NCBI GenBank assembly: GCA_964515905.1
Contig: CAZEWK010000089.1
Location: 93,453-157,452 of the forward strand
Direction: 5' to 3'
Source of the DNA: GCA-2712985 sp964515905
Lineage (GTDB): Bacteria > Pseudomonadota > Alphaproteobacteria > UBA7887
Length of the DNA: 64,000 bases
A program made the position numbers and the translations under genes. Positions 24,798 through 34,089 of this stretch are shown here, piece after piece (positions within the stretch are counted from its first letter, which is position 1; each line of letters starts with the position of its first letter). The notes below the pieces were generated by a model. The model was given only the letters and a program-made list of their open reading frames with translations, was not told the origin of the DNA and ran no database searches.

Positions 24798-25724
24798 ATG
24801 ACCCAACTCAATTACTACGCCGACGTCCCACTGGATCGAGTTGACAGTTTACGTCATGACGCAGATGGATTAATGCGTTTGCGGACGGACCTTTCAAGCC
24901 GCGTGCTGGTTCTATGGCAAGATAAACATCAAATAGTGGGAGACGAACGTCTTTCGCCCATTTGGCATACTGGGAATACCGCACAAAACCTTCTATCGGA
25001 AAACCAAAATTGGGTCTTCCTTGGTCGGGAAAACAATATTGCACACTTTGCTGTAGATATTTCTCATATCGAAGACCTAAAAAAACATTTTCACGGGGCT
25101 CATGAAGGCCAATTTATGGACCTAAGATCCATTGGCCCTCTACTGGACCGCCGTCAAAGCGCAACGATGGCATATGCCCGTGGCCTGCTTTTCTGGAATC
25201 GACAAAGCCGGTTTTGTGGGAAATGTGGGCATCCCACCAAACACAGCTCGGGTGGTCACATTCGTAAATGCACAAACGACAAATGCAAGACCGACCATTT
25301 CCCCCGGACTGATCCAGCCATCATTGTGCTTGTTGTCCACGACAACGACTGTTTGCTCGGTCGCCAGAAAATATGGCCCAAGGGAATGAGATCCACCCTG
25401 GCGGGATTTCTAGAGCCAGGCGAAACTCTTGAACAGACGGTGGCCCGAGAACTAGAAGAAGAAGCTGGTGTGAAGTTAGATGGATCCCCAATATACCAAC
25501 ATTCCCAGCCGTGGCCTTTCCCCTCATCCTTAATGATAGGATTTTACGCGCGTGCCATAGATAAAACACTAAACGTAAATACAGAGGAAATCGAATCAGC
25601 AGACTGGTTTTCTCGAGAACAACTCATTCATTCACCAGAAAATGAAATTTTGCGACTACCTCGGCAGGATTCGATTGCGAGACGCTTGATAGATGATTGG
25701 CTAAGCAATCGAACCAGTTTATGA
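24798..25724 (+). CDS. nudC: NAD+ diphosphatase / NAD-capped RNA decapping hydrolase
   Basis: A 308-residue Nudix enzyme cleaving NAD(H) to NMN(H) and AMP, and removing NAD caps from RNA. The zinc ribbon (FCGKCGHPTKHSSGG and CTNDKCKTDHFPRTDPA, about residues 140-174) precedes the Nudix box (GFLEPGETLEQT to RELEEEAGV, about 202-224). The NudC-specific SQPWPFPSSLMIGF motif follows. The N-terminal domain is divergent. It reads away from ffs and converges on pheA with a 10-base gap. Confidence 0.95.
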   Translation: MTQLNYYADVPLDRVDSLRHDADGLMRLRTDLSSRVLVLWQDKHQIVGDERLSPIWHTGNTAQNLLSENQNWVFLGRENNIAHFAVDISHIEDLKKHFHGAHEGQFMDLRSIGPLLDRRQSATMAYARGLLFWNRQSRFCGKCGHPTKHSSGGHIRKCTNDKCKTDHFPRTDPAIIVLVVHDNDCLLGRQKIWPKGMRSTLAGFLEPGETLEQTVARELEEEAGVKLDGSPIYQHSQPWPFPSSLMIGFYARAIDKTLNVNTEEIESADWFSREQLIHSPENEILRLPRQDSIARRLIDDWLSNRTSL

Positions 25725-25734
25725 AAGTTAACCA

Positions 25735-26595
25735 TCAGAGGGGGGTGCGAGAACTCCTATATGAATCTGCACCATAAACCCCTAGAATATTGACGGTTCT
25801 AGAGAAAAAACCAAGCTCTTCCAGCGCAAGCCGCAACGAGTTTTCACTGGGGTGGCCCTCAACATCTGCGTAGAACTGAGCCGAAGTAAAAGAGTCATCA
25901 AGTAAGTAGCTTTCCAGTTTCAGCATGTTGATGCCGTTAGTGGCAAAACCACCAAGGGCTTTGTATAAAGCAGCGGGAATATTACGGACTTTAAATACAA
26001 ACGTAGTAATCACTGGACCTTGGCTCGGATCTGGATCAACCGGCTCCCGTGCCATAATAACAAAACGTGTCGTATTATGATCAGAATCTTCGATATTTTC
26101 ACGAAGTACGTTCAAACCATAGATTTTAGAAGCCAGAAGCGAAGCAATAGCAGCCTGACTTGGATCTCTATTGGCCGCTATATCTTTAGCAGCTCCAGCT
26201 GTGTCTGCAGCTACCCTGGGCTCTAACTTAAGTTCCTGGATAGCTACTCGACATTGGGCCAAAGCGTGAATATGGCTGTGTACATGCGATATATCGTCAA
26301 GTGTTACACTTGGTAGCGCTAACAAATGATGATTCACGCCCTGAAAATGTTCGGCGACAATATGAAGGCCTGATTTCGGCAAAAGGTGATGTATATCTGC
26401 CACTCGTCCAGCAATTGAGTTTTCAATCGGTATCATAGCCAGGGCTGCTACTCCTCCACTGACAGCTGAAAATGTATCTTCAAAAGTTGGACACGGTAAA
26501 GGAATCATATTTGGATACGCAGCAACACATGCCATATTTGAGTAAGCTCCCGGAACTCCCTGGAAAGCTATTTTCATACCTGTCTCTTCGACCAT
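25735..26595 (-). CDS. pheA: Prephenate dehydratase
   Basis: A 286-residue enzyme turning prephenate into phenylpyruvate for phenylalanine synthesis. The catalytic domain begins IAFQGVPGAYSNMAC and contains the NTTRFVIM motif near residues 170-177. The ACT regulatory domain follows, with FKVRNIPAALYKALGGFA and the Phe-binding LESYLLDDS motif. No chorismate mutase domain is fused. ATG 26595 has GAGAGG five bases upstream; Met7 (26577) would also leave the protein intact. It lies ten bases after kdsB. Confidence 0.96.
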   Translation of the reverse strand: MVEETGMKIAFQGVPGAYSNMACVAAYPNMIPLPCPTFEDTFSAVSGGVAALAMIPIENSIAGRVADIHHLLPKSGLHIVAEHFQGVNHHLLALPSVTLDDISHVHSHIHALAQCRVAIQELKLEPRVAADTAGAAKDIAANRDPSQAAIASLLASKIYGLNVLRENIEDSDHNTTRFVIMAREPVDPDPSQGPVITTFVFKVRNIPAALYKALGGFATNGINMLKLESYLLDDSFTSAQFYADVEGHPSENSLRLALEELGFFSRTVNILGVYGADSYRSSRTPL

Positions 26596-26604
26596 TTTTT
26601 CCTC

Positions 26605-27357
26605 TCAAACACTATCGCTTTTCATCACTTGTCTAGCCCGATCAAGATCCTCTTGTGTATCCACACCAAAGGGTACTGTCGCAACTTGCACTACCTCTAT
26701 CCGCAAGCCCGCTTCAAGGGCCCGCAGTTGTTCTAATTTCTCGCGCCTTTCTAGTCGGCTAGGAATCAATTGGACAAATTTTTCCAATGCCGACCGCTGA
26801 TAACCATAAATACCAATGTGATGCCAAAACGGACCATCACCACCAGGAGTGGCTAATCGGCTAAAATATAATGCCCGCGCCACCCTTATATCGCCTCCCA
26901 GCGGAGTTACCACTTTGACCACATTTGGGTCATCCAGTTCGCGATAGTCGATAATCTCCGCGGCAAGTGTTGAGATATCAACGTCCGGATTCATCAAGGG
27001 CTCAAGAACCTTCCGAATTGCTTCGGGTTCAATAGTCGGTAAATCGCCCTGCAAGTTGATTACCCGATCAACTTTGCGATCCGGATCAAGGGTTTGTAAT
27101 ACTTCAAAAATGCGGTCCGAGCCGGATGGGTGGTTACCCTGAGTAAGAATGGCCGTTCCCCCGGCATTCTGAATTACACGGACAATCTCCTCATCACCAC
27201 TTGCGACAAAAACGTCACCAATGTCTGCTGCCATAGCCTTACGCCAAACCTGCACAACCATTGGTTCGCCATCTATATCTACTAAAGGTTTACCAGGTAA
27301 GCGAGTTGAAGCGAGGCGAGATGGTATCAAAATTACTGTTGGTGAAACCTTCCCCAT
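26605..27357 (-). CDS. kdsB: 3-deoxy-manno-octulosonate cytidylyltransferase
   Basis: A 250-residue CMP-KDO synthetase that activates KDO for the lipopolysaccharide inner core. Motifs: VILIPSRLASTRLPGKPLVD at residues 8-27, INLQGDLPTIEP near 100-111, and HIGIYGYQRSALEKFV near 180-195. Its partner in KDO supply, kdsD, is at 59.4 kb. It is upstream of pheA on the same strand and divergent from the cytochrome c gene. Confidence 0.97.
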   Translation of the reverse strand: MGKVSPTVILIPSRLASTRLPGKPLVDIDGEPMVVQVWRKAMAADIGDVFVASGDEEIVRVIQNAGGTAILTQGNHPSGSDRIFEVLQTLDPDRKVDRVINLQGDLPTIEPEAIRKVLEPLMNPDVDISTLAAEIIDYRELDDPNVVKVVTPLGGDIRVARALYFSRLATPGGDGPFWHHIGIYGYQRSALEKFVQLIPSRLERREKLEQLRALEAGLRIEVVQVATVPFGVDTQEDLDRARQVMKSDSV

Positions 27358-27488
27358 ATCTTCATCCTTTACTCCTCTATCTTTACTATTTTAATACGGT
27401 GAGGTGTAGTTAGGTATAAATTATTGCATGGATCCATATAAAACGGTTAACGTCGGCGCAGAAACAGCTATCAACTATGAAATGATTT

Positions 27489-28028
27489 ATGTCCGCATTT
27501 GAACTCAATAAATGGGCCGGAGCAATATTAGCGACCGCCCTGTTAATTATGGTCATCAACATACTCGGAAATAGCCTTTTTGCTGACCATCATGACCATA
27601 TGCCACCAGTATATCTCGTGGAGACCTTAGAACCGGTTGCTGTCATTCCGCCTTCGGAAGTAAGTCGCGTGCCGATTGCCCTATTATTGCTAGCTGCTGA
27701 TCCCAAAAGTGGCGAAAAAACTGCGAAGAAGTGTGTAGCCTGCCATACTTTATCTGCCGATGGCGAAGATAAAATTGGACCAAATTTGTGGAGTATAATT
27801 GGACGGGACAAGGGAGCGAGAAGCGATTTCCGCTATTCCACGAATTTAGCGAATGCCGAAGGGGAATGGGGGTACGAGGAGCTTGACCTTTTTCTTACTT
27901 CGCCTAAATCCTATATACCTGGCACAAAAATGGTTTTTCCTGGAATAAAGAAGAGAGAAACTAGAGCAAACCTGATCTCATATTTGCGTAATTTGGCAGA
28001 CACCCCGGCTCCACTTCCGACTGACTAA
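27489..28028 (+). CDS. Membrane-anchored class I cytochrome c (CycM-like)
   Basis: A 179-residue c-type cytochrome. An uncleaved N-terminal hydrophobic helix (AGAILATALLIMVINILGNS, about residues 11-30) anchors it to the inner membrane. An acidic/Pro linker follows, then the heme-binding CVACH motif near 81-85 within KKCVACHTLSADGEDKIGPN. The axial methionine is in GTKMVFPGIKKR near 148-159. In alphaproteobacteria such proteins carry electrons from the bc1 complex to the terminal oxidase. Divergent from kdsB, with a 131-base shared upstream region. Confidence 0.9.
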   Translation: MSAFELNKWAGAILATALLIMVINILGNSLFADHHDHMPPVYLVETLEPVAVIPPSEVSRVPIALLLLAADPKSGEKTAKKCVACHTLSADGEDKIGPNLWSIIGRDKGARSDFRYSTNLANAEGEWGYEELDLFLTSPKSYIPGTKMVFPGIKKRETRANLISYLRNLADTPAPLPTD

Positions 28029-28176
28029 TGGGCTAACTAATTACGAATGCTTACAATATTAGGCAAACTGGTCACCAGAATAACTAAAGCAAGTATAAGG
28101 TCAAACTGTAAACATTATTTATTAAAAGATAAAATATATCGGATACTTAGGAACACTATCCACGGCAGAAAGCTCT

Positions 28177-30243
28177 ATGATTATAAACGTAAATATGTTT
28201 AAGCATTGTGTAGAAAACTTTTATAGACTCGCATGCTGCGTCGGTTTTTTGTATAGCCTAATATTATATGCCGTATCCGAAGTTAACGCCGAAACAGTTT
28301 CTTCACATGCTTTGTCAATGTATGGAGACATTAAGTATGGGGCCGATTTTGAGCACTTTGAGTATGTAAATCCAAATGCACCAAAAGGCGGACATGTCCG
28401 ACTCGCAGCAATAGGTACTTATGACAGTTTTAATCCTTTCATTATAAAAGGGGTTCCAGCGTCCGGCCTATCTATGATCTACGACGCGTTATTAGAAACC
28501 TCTCAGGACGAACCTTTCACGGAATATGGTCGCCTCGCTGAAACAATCGAAATGCCCCATGACCGAAGCTGGGTGACTTTCACGTTGCGTAAAGAGGCAA
28601 GATGGCATGATGGGGTCGCCGTCACTGCAGATGATGTTATTTATAGCTTTGAACTGCTAACCACCAGCGGTAATCCCTTTTATCGTTCGTATTATGCAAA
28701 TGTCGGAAAGGCGGAAAAGCTCGATGAACGAACCGTCAAGTTTACCTTCACTGATGGGGTAAACCGGGAATTACCATTAATAATGGGCCAGTTCACAGTT
28801 CTTCCAAAACACTATTGGGTGACGCGTGACTTTTCTCAAACGTCTCTAGAACCTCCACTAGGAAGCGGACCTTATAAAATCGAGTCATTTGAACCGGGCA
28901 GGTCAATCACTTACAGCAGAGTACCCGACTACTGGGGTCAGGATATCCCAGTAAACAGAGGCCGTTATAATTTTGACCGTATTCAATTCGACTACTATCG
29001 GGATGCAACGGTCGCCATCGAAGCTTTAAAAGCGCGGGAATATGATTTTCGATCCGAAAATATTTCCAAAGAGTGGGCCACTGCCTACAACATTCCCTCG
29101 GTTGAGTCAGGTGATTTGGTCAAAGAGTTGGTCCCTCACGAAAGCCCCACTGGCATGCAAGGGTTTTTCTTTAACACCAGGCGCCCCGAATTTTCCGATA
29201 AGTTGGTGAGACGTGCAATTTCTTATGCTTTCGATTTTGAATGGACCAACACAAATTTGTTTTATGGGCAATACTCACGCACTAAAAGTTATTTCTCTAA
29301 TACCGAGCTAGCGGCAACGGAACTCCCAACAGGACTCGAAAAAAATATTCTTGAGCGTTATCGAGGCAGGATTCCAGATGAAATATTTACTAATATTTAT
29401 AATCCACCATCAAGTGACGGATCCGGGGACATTAGGGAGAACTTACGAACTGCGAAAACTCTACTCGAGACCGCTGGTTGGGCCGTAGTAGATGGAGCCC
29501 TGGAGGGACCCGACGGCGAACAAATGACTCTCGAATTCCTACTTGTATCTCCTGCGTTTGAGCGAATTGTGGCCCCCGTAGTCCAAAATCTGGCACGTCT
29601 CGGTATTGATGGAAAGATACGAACCGTCGACACCGCGCAATATCAGAATCGCCTAGATAGCTTCGATTTTGATGTAATTGTTTTAGCTCGCGGACAATCA
29701 CTTAGTCCAGGAAATGAGCAAAGGGGTTACTGGACATCTGAGTTTGCCGATCTCCATGGGAGCCAGAATTTTTCTGGAATCAAGAATCCTGTTATAGACG
29801 AACTGGTAGAGGGACTAATTTCGGCACCAGATCGTGATAGCCTTGTTGCATACACACGGGCGCTAGACCGTGTCCTTTTAAGAGGCCACTACGTAGTCCC
29901 CCATTGGCATATACAGAGTTTCCGCCTCGTATACTGGAATATTTTTGGCAAACCAAGTGTTGCCCCCAAATACGGTATCTCATTCCCAAACACGTGGTGG
30001 CTAGATGAGAGGAAATACCAAACCTTAGTCACGACAGGCCAACCTGATCTGAACACTTCAAACGAATCTCAAAATCAGTCAATGGATTCCGCATCCGCCA
30101 ATGGCCAAATCTCTAATGTCTCATCCACCGATGATTTCGTGGCAGCAGAACGAAACACTATGATCTATCTCGCATGCTTAGGCATAATGATTGTTGTAAT
30201 TATTCTATACCTTCGGCGACGGGCCAAAAAACCTTCTGAATAA
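28177..30243 (+). CDS. yejA: Peptide ABC transporter substrate-binding protein, YejA type
   Basis: A 688-residue family 5 (oligopeptide-type) solute-binding protein. A signal peptide spans about residues 15-37 (CVGFLYSLILYAVSEVNA). The mature part begins ETVSSHALSMYGDIKYG, with the family's GTYDSFNPFIIKGVPA, HDGVAVTADDVIYSFELL and SGPYKIESFEPGRSITY segments. Unusually for this group, the C-terminus ends in a hydrophobic helix (IYLACLGIMIVVIILYL) and basic residues, so it may be membrane-tethered. It is the first gene of yejABEF, an importer of peptides such as microcin C in enterobacteria. Confidence 0.92.
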   Translation: MIINVNMFKHCVENFYRLACCVGFLYSLILYAVSEVNAETVSSHALSMYGDIKYGADFEHFEYVNPNAPKGGHVRLAAIGTYDSFNPFIIKGVPASGLSMIYDALLETSQDEPFTEYGRLAETIEMPHDRSWVTFTLRKEARWHDGVAVTADDVIYSFELLTTSGNPFYRSYYANVGKAEKLDERTVKFTFTDGVNRELPLIMGQFTVLPKHYWVTRDFSQTSLEPPLGSGPYKIESFEPGRSITYSRVPDYWGQDIPVNRGRYNFDRIQFDYYRDATVAIEALKAREYDFRSENISKEWATAYNIPSVESGDLVKELVPHESPTGMQGFFFNTRRPEFSDKLVRRAISYAFDFEWTNTNLFYGQYSRTKSYFSNTELAATELPTGLEKNILERYRGRIPDEIFTNIYNPPSSDGSGDIRENLRTAKTLLETAGWAVVDGALEGPDGEQMTLEFLLVSPAFERIVAPVVQNLARLGIDGKIRTVDTAQYQNRLDSFDFDVIVLARGQSLSPGNEQRGYWTSEFADLHGSQNFSGIKNPVIDELVEGLISAPDRDSLVAYTRALDRVLLRGHYVVPHWHIQSFRLVYWNIFGKPSVAPKYGISFPNTWWLDERKYQTLVTTGQPDLNTSNESQNQSMDSASANGQISNVSSTDDFVAAERNTMIYLACLGIMIVVIILYLRRRAKKPSE

Positions 30244-30267
30244 ATTGGGGCAAGATTAGGTGGAAAT

Positions 30268-31374
30268 ATGACGGCCTATATTATTCGTCGGCTGTTGTTA
30301 ATAGTCCCGACCTTAGTCGGGATTATGTTGATAAACTTTCTCGTCATCCAGGCAGCGCCCGGTGGACCCATAGAACAGTTAATTTCCCGTTATACAGGCA
30401 CTGGCGTGGAAGCAACCGCGCGTGTTTCTGGCGGCAATCAGTCAGAAACTATCAATAACAGACAACTCGCATCCGAAGGTAATTTAAACAGTAAATACCG
30501 TGGAGCGCAGGGACTAGACCCAGAATTCTTGAAAGAACTCGAAATCATGTATGGCTTTGACAAACCCGCGCATGAGCGATTTCTAAAGATGTTGATTGAC
30601 TACATCCAATTTGATTTTGGCGAAAGTTTCTTCAGAAACGAGCGTGTCGTTGACCTTATAATGGATAAGATGCCGGTATCGATTTCGTTGGGGCTATGGA
30701 CGACTCTCATCATATATATGATTTCCATCCCTCTTGGGATTCTAAAAGCTATACGTGACGGCTCCCGATTTGATTTTTGGACCTCCAGTGTGATTGTGGT
30801 GGGAAACGCCATACCTAGCTTTCTGTTTGCTATTTTATTAATTGTTCTCTTTGCTGGAGGTCGATATTTCGATTGGTTCCCACTAAGAGGACTAACCTCA
30901 AACGGCTGGGAAGATTTTAGCTTAATAAGGCAAATAGGAGACTACTTCTGGCACCTAATCTTACCAATTATTTCGATGGTAATCGGTGGTTTTGCTGGTT
31001 TAACGCTTTTAACCAAGAATTCCTTCCTGGAGGAGATCAATAAACAATACGTGGTCACCGCACGCGCCAAGGGGTTAACCAAAAAACGGGTTATGATGGG
31101 ACATGTGTTCCGCAATGCCATGCTAATAGTGATAGCCGGATTTCCCAGCGCTTTTATTGGGATTTTATTTACCGGCGCCCTATTAACCGAAATCATTTTT
31201 TCTCTCGATGGACTTGGTTTGCTGGGTTTCGAAGCTGTCGTAAATCGTGACTACCCTGTGATGTTTGCGTCTCTCTACTTCTTCACTTTATTGGGGTTGC
31301 TAATGCAACTGATCGGAGACATTGCCTATACCATTATTGATCCTCGCATCGATTTTGAAATAAGGGGCGTTTAA
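30268..31374 (+). CDS. yejB: Peptide ABC transporter permease YejB
   Basis: A 368-residue inner-membrane permease of the DppB/OppB type. It starts MTAYIIRRLLLIVPTLVGIM, has the long periplasmic loop typical of YejB, then five further hydrophobic helices. The EAA-loop FLEEINKQYVVTARAKGLTK (about residues 253-272) contacts the ATPase. GGTGG-like sequence precedes the ATG. It lies 24 bases after yejA. Confidence 0.95.
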   Translation: MTAYIIRRLLLIVPTLVGIMLINFLVIQAAPGGPIEQLISRYTGTGVEATARVSGGNQSETINNRQLASEGNLNSKYRGAQGLDPEFLKELEIMYGFDKPAHERFLKMLIDYIQFDFGESFFRNERVVDLIMDKMPVSISLGLWTTLIIYMISIPLGILKAIRDGSRFDFWTSSVIVVGNAIPSFLFAILLIVLFAGGRYFDWFPLRGLTSNGWEDFSLIRQIGDYFWHLILPIISMVIGGFAGLTLLTKNSFLEEINKQYVVTARAKGLTKKRVMMGHVFRNAMLIVIAGFPSAFIGILFTGALLTEIIFSLDGLGLLGFEAVVNRDYPVMFASLYFFTLLGLLMQLIGDIAYTIIDPRIDFEIRGV

Positions 31375-31375
31375 A

Positions 31376-32464
31376 TTGCAACAGAACTCTACCGAATCTA
31401 ACGGGCTCTCCTTGTTCAAGCATTTTTCGCCGCTTGCAAAACGACGGCTGGCTAATTTCCGACGCAATAAACGCGGATACTGGAGTTTCTGGATCTTCCT
31501 CATTCTTTTTTCAATCACTTTGCCTGCTGAATTCATTGCAAATGACAAACCTCTCCTTATTCATTTTCAAAATCAATATTACTCCCCCGTGGTTTTTTCT
31601 TATCCAGAAACAGTTTTTGGAGGAGATTTTGAAACTGAGGCAAATTACCAGGATAAATACATCAAAAAGTTGATAGAAAATGATGGATGGATATTGTGGC
31701 CGCTGATCCCATTTAGTTACAATACAATCAACTATGCCCTTGAGAGCCCTGCCCCTTCTCCCCCAACCAAGGACAACTGGCTTGGCACGGATGACCAAGC
31801 ACGTGACGTGGTTGCTCGCCTTATTTACGGGTTCCGAATCTCCGTTTTATTTGGGTTAGCACTAACCTTTTTCGGTTCCATAATCGGGATTCTTGTTGGC
31901 GCAGTGCAGGGTTACTTCGGGGGCTGGATCGACTTGTTAGGTCAAAGGCTTATAGAAGTTTGGTCGGGATTGCCCATACTTTACCTTCTTATCATTTTGG
32001 CAAGTATAGTTGAACCCAATTTCTGGTGGCTATTGGGGTTGATGCTACTGTTCAGTTGGATGGGGCTAGTAGGCGTGGTGCGGGCAGAATTTCTGCGTGC
32101 CCGCAATTTTGATTTCGTGCGAGCAGCAAGAGCTCTAGGTCTCTCTGATAGTAAGATCATGCTCCGCCACGTATTGCCAAATGCAATGGTTTCAACACTA
32201 ACCTTTTTACCATTCATACTTACAGGATCTGTAACGGTACTAACATCTTTAGATTTTCTTGGGTTTGGTCTCCCTCCCGGCTCCCCTTCTCTCGGAGAAT
32301 TACTCAACCAGGGGAAGAATAACCTACAAGCACCCTGGTTAGGCTTCACTAGCTTCCTTTTGCTCTCGATCATGCTTTCTTTACTGGTGTTTATTGGCGA
32401 AGCAGTGCGGGATGCCTTTGACCCACGAAAAACATTTGGCCAGCGGGAACAACAAAACAAATGA
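31376..32464 (+). CDS. yejE: Peptide ABC transporter permease YejE
   Basis: A 362-residue DppC/OppC-type permease and partner of YejB. It has the N-terminal NFRRNKRGYWSFWIFLILF helix, GTDDQARDVVARLIYGFRIS near 137-156, and the EAA loop AEFLRARNFDFVRAARALGLS near 237-257. Translation probably starts at a TTG one base after the yejB stop, with AAGGGG upstream; no ATG lies near. The stop overlaps the yejF start by four bases. Confidence 0.94.
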   Translation: MQQNSTESNGLSLFKHFSPLAKRRLANFRRNKRGYWSFWIFLILFSITLPAEFIANDKPLLIHFQNQYYSPVVFSYPETVFGGDFETEANYQDKYIKKLIENDGWILWPLIPFSYNTINYALESPAPSPPTKDNWLGTDDQARDVVARLIYGFRISVLFGLALTFFGSIIGILVGAVQGYFGGWIDLLGQRLIEVWSGLPILYLLIILASIVEPNFWWLLGLMLLFSWMGLVGVVRAEFLRARNFDFVRAARALGLSDSKIMLRHVLPNAMVSTLTFLPFILTGSVTVLTSLDFLGFGLPPGSPSLGELLNQGKNNLQAPWLGFTSFLLLSIMLSLLVFIGEAVRDAFDPRKTFGQREQQNK

Positions 32465-34068
32465 GCCTTCTAAAGATCCAAAATCTGGGGGTTGATTTTT
32501 TTTCTAACGGGAGCCGGGTGAGCGCCGTATCTGGCATCTCATTTGAAATTAACCGGGCTGAAACACTTGCTTTAGTCGGAGAATCCGGATCTGGAAAGTC
32601 CGCAACTGCCTTGTCCATATTACAGCTTCTTCCATATCCCGTAGCTCGCCATCCAAGTGGCAGTATTCAGTTTGAAGGTCTAGAACTATTGGGCGCTAAC
32701 GATAAACAGTTGGAGACAATTCGCGGAAATAGAATTTCAATGATTTTCCAAGAACCGATGTCCTCTCTGAATCCGCTCCATACCGTTGAAAAACAAATTA
32801 ATGAAACACTAATTCTTCATAAGGGATTGACGAAGAAGCAAGCGCATAGTCGAACACTTGAGCTTTTGGAAATGGTGCGGCTCCCGCGGGCCTATTCTCG
32901 CTTGAAATCTTGGCCTCATCAACTTTCGGGCGGTGAGCGCCAGCGAGTGATGATCGCAATGGCATTAGCAAACGAACCGGAGCTTTTAATAGCAGATGAG
33001 CCTACAACAGCATTAGACGTGACGATACAGGCACAAATTCTTTCACTTCTTGGAGAGCTTCAGAGCAAACTTGGGATGGCTGTGTTACTGATTACCCACG
33101 ATCTTACCATTGTAAGGCATATCGCAAATCGCGTCTGCGTCATGACCAAAGGGGAAATTGTGGAAGAAGGTGCTGTGAAGGAGGTTCTATCTGACCCAAA
33201 GCACGATTATACCAAACATTTGCTTATGTCGGAACCGAAGGGGCAGCCAATAGATTCGGACAGAACACGGTCAGTTGTTTCGGAGTCAAAAGACCTGAAA
33301 GTTTGGTTTCCGATCAGGAGTGGGATGCTACGTCGGACTGTGGGTTACGTAAAAGCAGTGGACGGGATTAACTTCTGCATCCGTGAAGGAGAAACCCTAG
33401 GAGTGGTAGGAGAATCAGGATCTGGGAAAACCACTCTTGGCCTAGCTCTCCTGCGCCTTACCCAAAGTAAAGGAAATATATGGTTTGACGGGCAGAATAT
33501 CCAAGGGTTGAAAAACTCCAACCTGCGGCCATTTCGGCGTCAAATGCAGATGGTGTTTCAGGACCCCTTTAGTTCTTTAAGTCCGCGAATGTCAGTTCTT
33601 CAGATCATTGAAGAAGGACTACTGATACATGGATTAGGGAAGAACGGTCCGACTCGGCGGGAGTTAGTAGCGAGCACTCTAAGAGAAGTTGGTTTGAGCC
33701 CCTCGGACATGGACCGTTATCCTCATGAATTCTCCGGAGGACAACGCCAGCGAATTTCTATTGCCCGCGCAATGATTCTAAAACCTCGATTCCTGGTACT
33801 CGATGAGCCCACTTCAGCTCTAGATCTTTCAGTACAAGCGCAAATTATTAATTTACTTCGGAATCTTCAAAGACGGTATTCACTTGCATACCTGTTTATT
33901 AGCCATGATTTACGGGTGGTTCGGGCTATTGCAAACGAAGTACTAGTAATGAAAGACGGAAAAATTATAGAAAGTGGGACTGCGAACAAAATATTCTCAG
34001 CACCGAAGAAGGATTATACAAAAATATTGTTGTCTGCAGCGTTTGAAATTAAAGAAGCAAGTTTATAA
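32461..34068 (+). CDS. yejF: Peptide ABC transporter ATP-binding protein YejF (double ATPase)
   Basis: A 535-residue fusion of two ABC ATPase domains. Walker A motifs are GESGSGKSATAL (about 39-50) and GESGSGKTTLGL (about 320-331). Signatures are LSGGERQRVMIAMAL (about 155) and FSGGQRQRISIARAM (about 425). Walker B regions are LLIADEPTTALD and FLVLDEPTSALD. It energises YejBE for peptide uptake. Cotranslated with yejE through a 4-base overlap and probably the last operon gene; the reductase gene follows after 21 bases. Confidence 0.96.
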   Translation: MSLLKIQNLGVDFFSNGSRVSAVSGISFEINRAETLALVGESGSGKSATALSILQLLPYPVARHPSGSIQFEGLELLGANDKQLETIRGNRISMIFQEPMSSLNPLHTVEKQINETLILHKGLTKKQAHSRTLELLEMVRLPRAYSRLKSWPHQLSGGERQRVMIAMALANEPELLIADEPTTALDVTIQAQILSLLGELQSKLGMAVLLITHDLTIVRHIANRVCVMTKGEIVEEGAVKEVLSDPKHDYTKHLLMSEPKGQPIDSDRTRSVVSESKDLKVWFPIRSGMLRRTVGYVKAVDGINFCIREGETLGVVGESGSGKTTLGLALLRLTQSKGNIWFDGQNIQGLKNSNLRPFRRQMQMVFQDPFSSLSPRMSVLQIIEEGLLIHGLGKNGPTRRELVASTLREVGLSPSDMDRYPHEFSGGQRQRISIARAMILKPRFLVLDEPTSALDLSVQAQIINLLRNLQRRYSLAYLFISHDLRVVRAIANEVLVMKDGKIIESGTANKIFSAPKKDYTKILLSAAFEIKEASL

Positions 34069-34089
34069 CTTTTCTTACTGAGGCGAGCG

